64,000 nucleotides of DNA, from assembly GCF_014229645.1 (NCBI RefSeq), contig NZ_JAATOD010000002.1, forward strand, positions 62,001 through 126,000, given 5' to 3'. The stretch comes from Listeria swaminathanii. Lineage in GTDB: Bacteria; Bacillota; Bacilli; Lactobacillales; Listeriaceae. Positions 1 through 8,930 of the stretch are shown piece by piece. Position 1 is the stretch's first letter. Each line of letters starts with the position of its first letter. A program made the translations under genes and the position numbers. The notes beneath the pieces were generated by a model. The model saw only the letters and a list, made by a program, of their open reading frames with translations. It had not been told where the DNA came from and ran no database searches.

Positions 1-400
1 CTGCTGCCAAAATCCCTTTTAATGTACCTTCTTTACGGATTAATTTCGTTAATTTTCGTGTATCGATTCCCGCGATTCCCGGGATGCCTTTTTCTTTTAA
101 AAATTCATTTAGTGTAATTTGGTTGCGCCAGTTGGACGGGAATTCTGCGACTTCACGCACCACAACCCCTTTAACAGCAGGATTTATCGATTCAAAATCG
201 TCGCGGTTCACGCCGTAATTTCCAACAAGTGGATACGTAAAAGTGATAATTTGGCCGTAGTAGGAAGGGTCTGTAATCGTTTCTTGGTAGCCCGTCATTC
301 CCGTATTGAATACTACTTCGCCAATAGTTTCCTTTTCACTACCAATCGCATCACCGATAAAATAATTGCCATCTTCTAGCATTAAAATTCGCTTTGTCAT
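1..400 (-). CDS. carA: Carbamoyl-phosphate synthase small subunit, N-terminal part (truncated by window edge)
   Basis: The small subunit hydrolyses glutamine and passes ammonia to the large subunit to make carbamoyl phosphate, the first step of pyrimidine synthesis. Only the first 133 codons are present; the frame is open to the window edge. Translation from the ATG at 400 begins [20 protein letters not shown] and contains the typical N-terminal features NTGMTGYQE and [15 protein letters not shown]. The glutaminase domain lies outside the window. The start overlaps the pyrC stop as ATGA and follows a strong AGGGGG ribosome site, so it is translated as part of the pyr operon. Being downstream of pyrC it is the pyrimidine-specific copy (pyrAA). 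Confidence 0.93.
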   Translation of the reverse strand, partial: MTKRILMLEDGNYFIGDAIGSEKETIGEVVFNTGMTGYQETITDPSYYGQIITFTYPLVGNYGVNRDDFESINPAVKGVVVREVAEFPSNWRNQITLNEFLKEKGIPGIAGIDTRKLTKLIRKEGTLKGILAA

Positions 401-1677
401 TTGATTTCCCCCTCATTGTATACAAGCGTTCCTTCTGCAAACGTTGCTACCGGCCAACCGATACACGTTTCTCCAACAAATGGTGTGTTTTTTCCTTTTG
501 AGAAAAATGTAGCTGGGTCGATATTCGCTTCTTTTTCTAAATCAAGCACGACGATATCCGCTACAGCGCCTTCTTCTAGTTTGCCGTATGGTAGTTTAAA
601 GCATTCGGCCGGCTTCACAGTCATCCAGTCGATCAGTTGCTTTAATGTCCATTCGTTCGTTTTAACAAAATGTGTATATAGTAGTGGGAAGGCAGTTTCT
701 AAGCCGACGATTCCAAATGCCGCTTGTTCCATTGGCACATTTTTTTCTTCGGCTGCGTGTGGCGCATGGTCCGTTGCGATAAAATCAATCGTGCCATCCA
801 GCAAGCCTTCTAAAAGTGCCGCCCGATCTGCTTTGCTGCGAAGTGGTGGATTCATTTTCCAATTACCGTCATTTCCCGGAATATCTTCTTCGTCTAAAAT
901 TAAGTGGTGTGGCGAAACTTCTGCAGTAACGCGAATTCCCGCCCGTTTCGCATCACGCACAACCCGAACCGATTCTTTGGTCGAAATATGGCAGACATGA
1001 TAGTGACAGCCTGCCGCTTCCGCTAACAAAACATCCCGCGCGATTTGAACAGACTCCGCAATATTCGGAATCCCTTTCAGTCCTTCTTTTTCTGCAAAAA
1101 TGCCATCATGGACCACGCCGCCGTAAATAAGCGAGTTATCTTCACAGTGTGCCACAATCGCCATATCTAGCCCCGCAGCTCGTTTCATCGCCTCGTACAT
1201 CGTCCCCGCTAGCTGCACGCCCACCCCGTCATCCGTGAAAGCAAATGCGCCCGCTTCTTTTAATGCTTCAAAATCTACCAACTCGTCGGTGCCAAGGCTT
1301 GTCGTAATCGACGCGTAAGGCAACACCCGAACCTCCGCTGTTTCTTTAATTTTCGCTTGTAAACTTTCCATTACTTCTTTGGAATCTGGAACTGGTTTCG
1401 TATTAGGCATCGAGCAAATCGTCGTATAACCACCGCGTGCTGCAGCTTTCGTTCCTGTTAAAATGGTTTCCTTATGCTCGCCACCTGGTTCGCGAAGATG
1501 TACGTGGACATCGATAAATCCCGGTGCAAGCAGTTTTCCAGTTGCGTCAAATTCTTCGCCACTCGTCGCCTCAATCGAATCTGCAATCAAGTCAACTTTG
1601 CCTTGCGTAATACGCACATCTTTCTTCTCTAACTCGCCTGCTTCATTTAACACTTGCCCATTTTTTAATACGTACAT
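397..1677 (-). CDS. pyrC: Dihydroorotase
   Basis: Zinc amidohydrolase that cyclises carbamoyl-aspartate to dihydroorotate, step three of pyrimidine synthesis. The 426-residue product has the family length. The metal-binding HVHLREPG motif is near residues 58-65. Further ligand motifs FTDDG, AHCED, HVCHIST and ATDHAPH follow in the usual order, so the site looks complete. It overlaps pyrB by 13 bases upstream and carA by 4 bases downstream, which implies translational coupling. The start is supported by an AAGAGGG ribosome site. Confidence 0.97.
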   Translation of the reverse strand: MYVLKNGQVLNEAGELEKKDVRITQGKVDLIADSIEATSGEEFDATGKLLAPGFIDVHVHLREPGGEHKETILTGTKAAARGGYTTICSMPNTKPVPDSKEVMESLQAKIKETAEVRVLPYASITTSLGTDELVDFEALKEAGAFAFTDDGVGVQLAGTMYEAMKRAAGLDMAIVAHCEDNSLIYGGVVHDGIFAEKEGLKGIPNIAESVQIARDVLLAEAAGCHYHVCHISTKESVRVVRDAKRAGIRVTAEVSPHHLILDEEDIPGNDGNWKMNPPLRSKADRAALLEGLLDGTIDFIATDHAPHAAEEKNVPMEQAAFGIVGLETAFPLLYTHFVKTNEWTLKQLIDWMTVKPAECFKLPYGKLEEGAVADIVVLDLEKEANIDPATFFSKGKNTPFVGETCIGWPVATFAEGTLVYNEGEIK

Positions 1678-2576
1678 ATTTTCGCCCTCTTTTCCTGTTC
1701 TTTTAAAATCGATTCCAAAATTGCCATCCTTATAAAAACGCCATTTGTCATTTGCGTAACAATCCGTGATTTTTCGCTTTCGACTAAGCTATCAGCGATT
1801 TCCACGTCACGGTTCACTGGGCTTGGGTGCATAATAATCGCATCCGCTTTTAATTTTGTCGCCCGTTCCACCGTCAAACCAAATTTTTCATGATAGCCTA
1901 CTTTGGTAAATTGTTCCGTTCCGCTGTGGCGCTCATGTTGTACCCGTAAAAGCATCATCACATCGACCTTTTCGACAATCTCATCGACCGGTAAATACGT
2001 GCCATATGCTAAGTAACTTTCATCAAACCATTCTCTCGGCCCAGAGAAAAACAATTCCGCCCCAAGCCTTTTTAACACTTTCATATTGGAATTTGCTACC
2101 CGACTATGCCGAATATCGCCAGCAATCGCTACTTTCAACCCTTGAAAAGTGCCAAATTGTTCTTTTATCGTGAATAAGTCGAGCAGTGATTGACTCGGAT
2201 GCTCCCCGCAGCCGTCCCCGCCGTTTACAATCGCAATCTCTAACTTTTCAAGTCCCGCGTAGTAGTTTTCTTCTGAATGCCTGATTACCGCAACATTCAC
2301 TCCGACCGCTTGCATCGTGAGTAGTGTATCGTAAAGCGTTTCGCCTTTAGTCATGCTAGAGCTCGCTGCATCAAAGGAAACCACCTCGACACCTAACTTT
2401 TTCTCCGCTACTTCAAAACTCGTATGCGTTCTCGTACTCGGTTCAAAAAACATATTAACCGCAAAAGCCTGTTCATTAAAAGTTGCTTTTTTCCCGCGTT
2501 TAAATTGTGCCGCCTGCTCTAATAAATGCTCGATTTCATGGACGGTTAATGCTTCCATTGACAACAAATTTTTCAT
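1665..2576 (-). CDS. pyrB: Aspartate carbamoyltransferase catalytic chain
   Basis: Condenses carbamoyl phosphate and aspartate, step two of pyrimidine synthesis. At 303 residues it has the length of the unregulated Bacillus type. Carbamoyl-phosphate contacts are visible: [12 protein letters not shown] near residues 44-55, TKGET, and [19 protein letters not shown] near residue 252 completes the aspartate side. No regulatory subunit (pyrI) is present, as usual in Firmicutes. It starts 84 bases after pyrP, and that gap contains a terminator-like hairpin. Confidence 0.97.
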   Translation of the reverse strand: MKNLLSMEALTVHEIEHLLEQAAQFKRGKKATFNEQAFAVNMFFEPSTRTHTSFEVAEKKLGVEVVSFDAASSSMTKGETLYDTLLTMQAVGVNVAVIRHSEENYYAGLEKLEIAIVNGGDGCGEHPSQSLLDLFTIKEQFGTFQGLKVAIAGDIRHSRVANSNMKVLKRLGAELFFSGPREWFDESYLAYGTYLPVDEIVEKVDVMMLLRVQHERHSGTEQFTKVGYHEKFGLTVERATKLKADAIIMHPSPVNRDVEIADSLVESEKSRIVTQMTNGVFIRMAILESILKEQEKRAKICTY

Positions 2577-2610
2577 TTAAAGCGCCACCTTTTCTAATTC
2601 AATTTATAGA

Positions 2611-2647
2611 AAAACCTCTGGAGTATTATATCTGCAGAGGTTTTTTT
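2611..2647 (-). terminator. Intergenic terminator hairpin between pyrP and pyrB
   Basis: AAAACCTCTG (2611-2620) and CAGAGGTTTT (2635-2644) form a ten-pair stem, followed on the minus strand by a short U-run. It probably reduces readthrough from pyrR-pyrP into pyrBC-carA. In B. subtilis the equivalent gap carries a full PyrR attenuator. Here I see no convincing PyrR-binding loop or antiterminator. Confidence 0.7.
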
Positions 2648-2660
2648 GTCGTGTAGGATG

Positions 2661-3947
2661 TCAGGCTGATCTGTGCTCGGCTGGTAAGACTAAGTTTAAA
2701 ATAATCCCAATAACTGCTGCGAGCGCCATGCCAGACAGTTGGAACGATCCTGCTTGAATGAACAAGCCGCCAATTCCTACTACTAGTACAACGGAAGCAA
2801 TAATCATATTACGATTAACACTTAGGTCAATTTTATTTTCAATCATCATTCGAAGTCCGCTTGTCGCAATAACCCCAAAAAGTAGCAGGGAAATTCCGCC
2901 TAGAACTGCTGTTGGAACCGAGGTGATAACTGCATTGATGTAACCGATAAATCCGAAGAGAATGGCGAAAACTGCCGCTCCTCCGATAACAAACACGCTA
3001 TATACTTTTGTAATTGCTAGAACGCCAATGTTTTCACCGTAAGTTGTTACAGGTGGTCCGCCGATAAGCGATGCGATAATCGAAGCAGTCCCGTCCGCAA
3101 GCAAGGAACGATGAAGTCCTGGGTCTTTAAAGAAGTTTTTATTCGTAATCCGGTTAAGTAGTAATTGATGCCCCATGTGTTCCGCCATCGTAACAAACGC
3201 AAGCGGCGCCATACTGAGAATAACTGTAACCGTGATAACTGGGTCAATATTAACAAATGGAATACTGAAATCTGGAATTTGGAAGAAAGAAGCATTTTTG
3301 ATTAACGTATAATCTACCATCCCAAATGCCATACTCGTTAAGTAACCGACTGTGAAGCCGAATAAAATTGGAATTAAGCCCATAAATCCTTTGAAAAACA
3401 TCATCGCAATAATGGTTGCTAGAAGAGTAATAACTGCTACTGCCAAAGTTTCTAAGTTATATTTACCATTGTTTGTCCCCATCGCCATCGCAGCTGCACT
3501 TGGAGCTAGCGATAAACCGATAACCATAATTACTGGTCCAACAACAATTGGTGGTAAAACTTTTTGAATCCACTCAACGCCTGCGTAGTAAACAATCAAG
3601 GAAACAATCGCATAGACAACGCCGACTGAGAATGTTCCGACCATAACTGCGCCTGGCCCTCCGCCAGATTTTGCGGCAAGTAGCGCTGTGATTGGTGCAA
3701 TAAAGGTAAAGGAAGACCCTAGATATGCGGGGATTTTCCCGCGAGTAATTCCTAGATAAGCAAGTGTCCCGAGTCCGCTAGATACAAGCGCTACTCCCGG
3801 ACTTAACCCTGTCACACTTGGCACAAAGATAGTAGAGCCAAACATAGTGAAAAGGTGCTGGATGCTAAGAATAATCCATTTATTGAGGCTTGGTCTTTCG
3901 TGTATATCTAGTACTGGTTTTGTTATTGTTTCTGTCGTTTCTGTCAT
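2661..3947 (-). CDS. pyrP: Uracil permease (NCS2 family)
   Basis: Membrane symporter that imports uracil for salvage. The 428-residue product is almost entirely hydrophobic helices and shows the NCS2 signatures, including the LQHLFTMFGSTIFVP-type first helix, a GGPPVTTYGEN substrate loop near residue 300, and TAVLGGISLLLFG. The frame opens at 3995, but that would translate the attenuator terminator. The ATG at 3947 follows an AAGAAAGAGGG ribosome site and is preferred. Its position between pyrR and pyrB and the PyrR attenuator just upstream fix its role. Confidence 0.95.
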   Translation of the reverse strand: MTETTETITKPVLDIHERPSLNKWIILSIQHLFTMFGSTIFVPSVTGLSPGVALVSSGLGTLAYLGITRGKIPAYLGSSFTFIAPITALLAAKSGGGPGAVMVGTFSVGVVYAIVSLIVYYAGVEWIQKVLPPIVVGPVIMVIGLSLAPSAAAMAMGTNNGKYNLETLAVAVITLLATIIAMMFFKGFMGLIPILFGFTVGYLTSMAFGMVDYTLIKNASFFQIPDFSIPFVNIDPVITVTVILSMAPLAFVTMAEHMGHQLLLNRITNKNFFKDPGLHRSLLADGTASIIASLIGGPPVTTYGENIGVLAITKVYSVFVIGGAAVFAILFGFIGYINAVITSVPTAVLGGISLLLFGVIATSGLRMMIENKIDLSVNRNMIIASVVLVVGIGGLFIQAGSFQLSGMALAAVIGIILNLVLPAEHRSA

Positions 3948-3966
3948 TTTCTTCCCTCTTTCTTCA

Positions 3967-4056
3967 TAAAAAATACCCCTTGTCTGTGTCGACAAAGAGT
4001 ATAGAATAATCCCCTATAAGAAATTAATCACTCTTTGTCAGCCTCACAGGACTGCT
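3967..4056 (-). promoter_or_regulatory. PyrR-dependent attenuator in the pyrP leader
   Basis: Read on the minus strand, the leader has a PyrR-binding-loop-like GTCCTGTGAGGCTGAC (around 4038-4053), then GACAAAGAGT (4030-4039) that can pair with ACTCTTTGTC (3991-4000) as an antiterminator. ACTCTTTGTC can alternatively pair with GACAAGGGG (3976-3984) as a nine-pair terminator followed by TATTTTTT. The two pairings share one arm and exclude each other, which is the attenuator arrangement known from B. subtilis pyr. UMP-bound PyrR would favour termination. Confidence 0.88.
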
Positions 4057-4076
4057 TTTAAAAAAGTGTTACATTG

Positions 4077-4762
<686 letters not shown>

Positions 4763-4773
4763 TCATTAGACTT

Positions 4774-4802
4774 ATCTTAACCGATAGAACTTCCCTTGTC
4801 AA
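4774..4802 (-). promoter_or_regulatory. pyr operon promoter
   Basis: On the minus strand TTGACA (4797-4802), a 17-base spacer and TAAGAT (4774-4779) form a near-consensus SigA promoter just upstream of the pyrR attenuator. Its -35 region abuts the divergent promoter of the gene at 4860. Confidence 0.88.
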
Positions 4803-4821
4803 TCAAAAAAATATAAAATAT

Positions 4822-4838
4822 GTTATACTACTTATAAC
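4822..4838 (+). promoter_or_regulatory. Likely promoter -10 region with small inverted repeat
   Basis: An extended -10 element TGTTATACT (TATACT at 4824-4829) lies about 30 bases before the ATG at 4860. GTTATA (4822-4827) and TATAAC (4833-4838) form a short inverted repeat over it. No consensus -35 lies at 17 bases, so the extended TG probably compensates. Confidence 0.5.
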
Positions 4839-4859
4839 AAAATAAAGGAGGCCACATCT

Positions 4860-5090
4860 ATGGCTACATCTAAAGCAAGAAAGCAACGTCAAAAACTAGT
4901 GCGCGCGGGTCATTTAAATCCTGAAATCAAACGCAGCCCTTTTGCACTAATGGATTTAAGTTCCAAACAAACGAAAACAAAAAAAGGATATCTTTATAGT
5001 AAGAAACAGCAGAATCACCAAAGAGATGATTCTTTTTTTGTGACCTTTTTTAAGTTTTCACAATTTGTACATATTAGTAGCTTGAAATAA
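4860..5090 (+). CDS. Small basic protein; candidate BrfA/ArfA-like ribosome rescue factor made from non-stop mRNA
   Basis: The 76-codon frame has an ideal AAAGGAGG ribosome site. The product is strongly basic for its first 55 residues (begins MATSKARKQRQKLVRAG; TKTKKGYLYSKK near 39-49) and hydrophobic after that. A hairpin with a T-run (5011-5039) lies inside the reading frame. A transcript ending there would stop at about codon 60 with no stop codon. That layout is known for E. coli ArfA and B. subtilis BrfA, small basic factors that rescue stalled ribosomes when tmRNA is limiting; tmRNA tags their own truncated product. I recall similar Bacillaceae proteins with KARKQR starts but cannot verify homology here. 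Function is inferred; a plain hypothetical protein remains possible. Confidence 0.6.
   Translation: MATSKARKQRQKLVRAGHLNPEIKRSPFALMDLSSKQTKTKKGYLYSKKQQNHQRDDSFFVTFFKFSQFVHISSLK
5011..5040 (+). terminator. Intrinsic terminator located inside the 4860 reading frame
   Basis: AGAATCA (5011-5017) and TGATTCT (5027-5033) make a seven-pair stem with a nine-base loop, followed by a run of seven T. The stem has only two G-C pairs, so efficiency may be partial. No other terminator is visible between the stop codon at 5090 and the next gene, so this is the gene's only visible 3' end signal. Confidence 0.68.
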
Positions 5091-5180
5091 TTGTTTCTAT
5101 CTGGAAATCAGTCCATTTCATTAGCGCTTTGTGCTATGCTGTAATAGCTAAAAACATGTACTTTTATAGAGGTGAACAAA

Positions 5181-6002
5181 ATGAGCATTATGAAAAGCTT
5201 ATTACAACAAAAAGAAACCGTTGTGGAAGGCTGGCTTACGTATTATGTATCCGTGGATGATCCATACGTTTTCACACTAAAAAATGATCATCGTTTAATG
5301 GATGAAACGGGCTTTGTTTTAGAAAATCTATTTATAGGGATGACAGAAGATTTAAGGCAAATGAATACCTTCGCACGTGAGTTAGGGAAAGCACAATTTA
5401 TTACTTCGCTTGGCATTTCGCATATTTTATTCCATATTCGTTTACTGGAAGAGTTCCTGCTTGATTATGCTTCCGAAAACAATGTAGAACCCACCAATTT
5501 CCGCGAATTATATTTATTTAGTATCAAGCTGCATCAAGTATTTAGTAGCTTTACGCAACACTTAATCGAAGGCTATACCTTTGCGACGGAACAAATGATT
5601 CTAAAAAAAGAAAATCAAGTTATCAAAGAGTCCACCAAACTCATTTGGATTGCTGAAAAAGTATTTCTACTACCGCTGATTGGCAAAATTACCGATGAAC
5701 GAGCAAAGCAAATTACCGAAACAGCGCTTTATGAAGCTTGCGAACAACCAGTGAACTATTTAATTATTGATTTATCTGGCGTGCAGTTAGAAGCTCCACA
5801 TATCGGCGAGTACATTGAGAATTTCTTTTCCTCGCTGAAATTAGTAGGCGTCACACCGATTATCACTGGCATGCAACCACAAATGGCCAAAGTCATGGTG
5901 CAAGCTAATTTGACCGAACAAGGCATCAAAACCTACCCTACTTTGCGTCAAGCAACGAAAGTACTTATGAAAGAAAAAGAAGCAAGAAACGCCCGTAAAT
6001 AG
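5181..6002 (+). CDS. RsbR-family stressosome protein with STAS domain, lacking both phosphothreonines
   Basis: RsbR paralogs build the stressosome with RsbS and send stress signals through RsbT to SigB. The 273-residue product has an N-terminal globin-like sensor half (about 1-140), a linker, and a C-terminal STAS domain (about 155-265; LIWIAEKVFLLPLIGKI, YLIIDLSGVQLE). A GTG at 5172 is also in frame, but the ATG at 5181 follows a GAGGTG site at good spacing. In my recollection of B. subtilis RsbRA, Thr171 and Thr205 are phosphorylated by RsbT; the aligned positions here are Asp172 and Pro206. Listeria has several such paralogs, and this corresponds to the one I know as lmo1842. Its input signal is unknown to me. 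Confidence 0.88.
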   Translation: MSIMKSLLQQKETVVEGWLTYYVSVDDPYVFTLKNDHRLMDETGFVLENLFIGMTEDLRQMNTFARELGKAQFITSLGISHILFHIRLLEEFLLDYASENNVEPTNFRELYLFSIKLHQVFSSFTQHLIEGYTFATEQMILKKENQVIKESTKLIWIAEKVFLLPLIGKITDERAKQITETALYEACEQPVNYLIIDLSGVQLEAPHIGEYIENFFSSLKLVGVTPIITGMQPQMAKVMVQANLTEQGIKTYPTLRQATKVLMKEKEARNARK

Positions 6003-6021
6003 GCGTTCTTGCTTCTTTTTT
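5979..6021. terminator. Bidirectional terminator between the RsbR paralog and rluD-like gene
   Basis: AGAAGCAAGAAACGCC and GGCGTTCTTGCTTCT pair almost fully around an eight-base loop, with T-runs on both sides. The left arm lies in the last codons of the RsbR-family gene and the right side reaches the stop of the convergent gene, so both transcripts could end here. Confidence 0.85.
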
Positions 6022-6928
6022 AATCTTCTTGTCGTAATGATTTTAATACTTTTTCAAAAGAACTTGGTAGTGGCGCTTCAAACGTCATGCGTTCATTCGT
6101 TGTCGGATGATCAAATCCTAATTTTGCTGCATGAAGATATTGCCCGTTGCCTTTAATCGTATTTTTTGGTCCGTATTTCGGATCGCCTGCTAAAGGATGT
6201 CCGATATATTTCAAGTGGACGCGGATTTGGTGCGTACGGCCAGTGTCTAGTTTGCAATTAATTAACGTGAAACCAGGTAAACGTTCCAATACTTCAAAAT
6301 GCGTTCTTGCTTCTTTGCCATCGCGTACGACAGCCATTTTTTGACGGTCTTCTTTTGCGCGGCCAATTGGTGCTTCAATCGTGCCTTTTTGGTGGACAAT
6401 GTCGCCGTGGACAAGTGCAATATATTCTCTATCTGAGGTTTTGTCTTTTAATTGTTTAGCAAGTGATTCATGGGCGTGATCATTTTTAGCAACCATTAGT
6501 AAGCCCGATGTATCTTTATCAATCCGGTGGACAATTCCTGGACGGATTTTGCCGTTAATGCCGGATAAATCATCACAGTGGAATAGTAACGCATTCACAA
6601 GTGTACCACTCGCATGGCCCGCTGATGGGTGAACAACCATTCCTTCTGGTTTATTGACAACAAGCATATCTTTATCCTCAAAGTAAATATCTAGTGGAAT
6701 ATCTTCCGCTAATACTTCCAGTTCTTCTGGTTCACGAACTTCATAATGAATTTCGTCGCCTACTTGTACTTTGTAATTTGGTTTAGCAAGTTCACCATTT
6801 ACTGTGATATCGCCATTTTTTAGCATTAGTTGAATCGCTGAACGACTTTTTCCCATCATTTCAGCAATCACTTTATCCACACGTTCGCGCGCGTGGCTTT
6901 CTTCTATAATCAATGTTTCATTCTGCAT
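6020..6928 (-). CDS. Pseudouridine synthase, RluD/YlyB-like (RluA family)
   Basis: Isomerises uridines in rRNA to pseudouridine. The 302-residue product has an N-terminal S4 RNA-binding domain (about 13-75; RSAIQLMLKNGDITVNG) and an RluA-type catalytic domain with the HRIDKDTSGLLMVAK motif carrying the catalytic Asp, then the GRTHQIRVHL motif. The start shares one base with the lspA stop (TAATG), the same lspA-rluD pair seen in many Firmicutes. Which rRNA positions it modifies cannot be read from sequence. Confidence 0.92.
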   Translation of the reverse strand: MQNETLIIEESHARERVDKVIAEMMGKSRSAIQLMLKNGDITVNGELAKPNYKVQVGDEIHYEVREPEELEVLAEDIPLDIYFEDKDMLVVNKPEGMVVHPSAGHASGTLVNALLFHCDDLSGINGKIRPGIVHRIDKDTSGLLMVAKNDHAHESLAKQLKDKTSDREYIALVHGDIVHQKGTIEAPIGRAKEDRQKMAVVRDGKEARTHFEVLERLPGFTLINCKLDTGRTHQIRVHLKYIGHPLAGDPKYGPKNTIKGNGQYLHAAKLGFDHPTTNERMTFEAPLPSSFEKVLKSLRQED

Positions 6929-7392
6929 TATTTAATTCCTTTCGTTTTGCGGTCGTCTACAAAAACATACACGAGCATTAGTACGACACCAACTGAAAGC
7001 GAGGCATCTGCCACATTAAAGATTGGGAAGTAATAATTTCCCCAAACTGTTTGTACAAAATCTACTACTTCTTGATGCAAGACCCGGTCGATAAAATTAC
7101 CAATCGCACCACCTAGAATAAACGCTAAACTAATGGAAAATAGTCGTTTTCCTTTGGCATATTTTTGCATAATATAAATTATAATTCCAATAACAACAAC
7201 AGTAATAAGATAGAAAAACCACATATGCCCTTCTAAAATACTCCAAGCAGCTCCATCATTACGGTAGCTTGACCAGTATAAGAAACCAGGAATAACTTCT
7301 ATTTTCTGTCCAATTTCCATATTTTGAACAACAATCCATTTAGTCAATTGGTCTAGCGCAACTACAGCTAGGGTGATTAGATAATAATACAT
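6928..7392 (-). CDS. lspA: Lipoprotein signal peptidase (signal peptidase II)
   Basis: Membrane aspartyl protease that cleaves the signal peptide of prolipoproteins after lipidation; the window encodes at least one clear substrate, the MntA-like lipoprotein. The 154-residue product has four hydrophobic helices. The catalytic aspartates sit in GNFIDR and FNVADASLSVG. The N-terminal DQLTKW motif is also present. The ATG follows an AAAGAGGG site, and the gene ends in a one-base overlap with the downstream pseudouridine synthase. Confidence 0.96.
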   Translation of the reverse strand: MYYYLITLAVVALDQLTKWIVVQNMEIGQKIEVIPGFLYWSSYRNDGAAWSILEGHMWFFYLITVVVIGIIIYIMQKYAKGKRLFSISLAFILGGAIGNFIDRVLHQEVVDFVQTVWGNYYFPIFNVADASLSVGVVLMLVYVFVDDRKTKGIK

Positions 7393-7427
7393 TTTCCGAA
7401 CCCTCTTTTCACATCAGTTAGATAAAA

Positions 7428-7461
7428 AGTACGCGCTCTCCTGTAAAAATAAGAAGAGCGC
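7428..7461 (-). terminator. Terminator after the purine permease gene
   Basis: On the minus strand GCGCTCT (7455-7461) pairs with AGAGCGC (7433-7439) around a 15-base loop, followed by GTACTTTTTAT. The U-run is short and set back by a few bases. It separates the permease from lspA. Confidence 0.65.
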
Positions 7462-7473
7462 AATACTTCTTTG

Positions 7474-8757
7474 TTATTGTATGATAAATTGAAGCAAAAA
7501 TAAAGCTGCAATTACATACATGACTGGTGAAGTACGTTCCTCGTTTTTCGTGAAAGCACGAAGAATGGGATACGCGATAAAACCAGCCGCAATTCCGTCT
7601 GCAATACTATACGTCAGCGGGATTAATACAATAATCAGTAGTGCTGAAAAAGTTTCTGCCGCATTCGATAAGTCCATTTCTTTAAATTCTTGCAGCATCG
7701 ACATACCGATAATAATTAAAATCGGCGCAATCGCACTGTTCGGAATAAAAGATAATACCGGCATTAAGAAAAGGGATGCGATGAAGAAAATACCTGTCGT
7801 AATTGTTGCTAAACCAGTTTTTGCTCCACTCGCAAACATCGAGCCACTTTCAAGTGCAGAGATTGTTGGGCTTGTACCAAATAAGCCAGATAAAAAGGCG
7901 GTTAGTGAGCTAGCTTTTAGAATCCGTGGTAATTTTTCCGTTTGTTTGAGTTGTCTTACTTGTCCATTTGTAAGACCAACCGTTTCAAACACAATTACCA
8001 TCGTCATCGTAAAGACGGCGCTCCAAAAACCAACACTCGCCATTCCGGAAAAATCAGCTTTAAAGAGTACATCACTCCACGGCGCAACGCTTATCGAAGC
8101 ACCTCCAGCTTTCCCGGCAACACCAAACATCACACCAACGATTGTTCCGATTATTAAACTCCATAAGAAAGCGCCTGGAATTTTCCGAATAACTAAAATC
8201 ATCGTTAATAAAAGTGTCACGAGTGTTGCTAAAACGAATGGATCACCTAAATCTCCAACGGCAATAATGGCATGTTTTCCGCGCGTTACGATTCCGCCTT
8301 TCTCAAGCCCTAGGAAGATTAAGAATAAACCTAACCCAACCGTAATCGCTTGTTTTAAAATCAGCGGAATAGCTTCATTTAATTTTCCTGCCAGTGGTGT
8401 AAACGCAAGAATCATAAATAATAAACCACTCATCGTAACAGCAGCAAGTGCAACCTGCCAACTTAATCCCATTCCTTGAACAAGAGTATACGCAAAGAGC
8501 GCATTAATCCCCATCCCAGGCATCAGAATAAGCGGTGCATTTGCCCAAAATCCCATTATCAAACAACCAAACGCCGAAATAAAAATCGTCGCTAGAACTG
8601 CTCCTTGATAAGGAACTCCAGCCTCCGCTAAAATCGAGCTATTGACGACAATAATATATGCCACCGTAAAAAAGCCAATCATACCAGCCAAAAATTCGGT
8701 CCGGATATTGGTTTTATGCTCGTTCAGCCGAAATACTTTGTTGAAAAATTTCTGCAT
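7474..8757 (-). CDS. Guanine/hypoxanthine permease (AzgA-type NCS2, PbuG/PbuO-like)
   Basis: Membrane importer of purine bases. The 427-residue product has about twelve hydrophobic segments and the AzgA signature near the start (TEFLAGMIGFFTVAYIIVVN, MPGMGINALFAYTLV) plus TVGLTNG and GTSPTISALESG later. It resembles B. subtilis PbuG and PbuO; exact base specificity cannot be decided. The ATG follows GAGGAAAAAG. Its roughly 60-base leader is unusually G-rich, and I see no purine riboswitch, unlike xpt-pbuX at 44-45 kb. Confidence 0.88.
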   Translation of the reverse strand: MQKFFNKVFRLNEHKTNIRTEFLAGMIGFFTVAYIIVVNSSILAEAGVPYQGAVLATIFISAFGCLIMGFWANAPLILMPGMGINALFAYTLVQGMGLSWQVALAAVTMSGLLFMILAFTPLAGKLNEAIPLILKQAITVGLGLFLIFLGLEKGGIVTRGKHAIIAVGDLGDPFVLATLVTLLLTMILVIRKIPGAFLWSLIIGTIVGVMFGVAGKAGGASISVAPWSDVLFKADFSGMASVGFWSAVFTMTMVIVFETVGLTNGQVRQLKQTEKLPRILKASSLTAFLSGLFGTSPTISALESGSMFASGAKTGLATITTGIFFIASLFLMPVLSFIPNSAIAPILIIIGMSMLQEFKEMDLSNAAETFSALLIIVLIPLTYSIADGIAAGFIAYPILRAFTKNEERTSPVMYVIAALFLLQFIIQ

Positions 8758-8824
8758 ACTTTTTCCTCATTATGAAATTGTCCCTCTCCCAACCCGCAGA
8801 GTATTGCCCCTGCCACAGAACTTT

Positions 8825-8901
8825 ATTATAACAAAGATAGCACGTATACGAAAGGAAAAGTTTTTTGTTACGCCGCCACTTCGCCGGATTTGTGCTATAA
8901 T
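8825..8901. promoter_or_regulatory. Divergent promoter region of the purine permease and MATE genes
   Basis: Leftward, an extended -10 TGTTATAAT (TATAAT at 8825-8830 on the minus strand) precedes the permease leader. Rightward, TGCTATAAT (TATAAT at 8896-8901) lies about 30 bases before the MATE start. Neither has a clear -35 at 17 bases. Confidence 0.6.
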
Positions 8902-8930
8902 CTGAATGGATGCAAAAAGGAGATGATTAC

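Noticed and set aside
401..1000. 199-codon plus-strand open frame opposite pyrC
   Set aside because: Shadow of a conserved dihydroorotase frame; no ribosome site or homology.
7520..8479. 319-codon plus-strand open frame opposite the purine permease
   Set aside because: It is the antisense of an intact NCS2 gene, has no ribosome site or recognisable domain, and its composition is what antisense of a hydrophobic gene gives.
8758..8909. Possible purine riboswitch upstream of the AzgA-type permease
   Set aside because: The core elements seen at xpt (TTTCTACC and the closing TATG segments) are missing.
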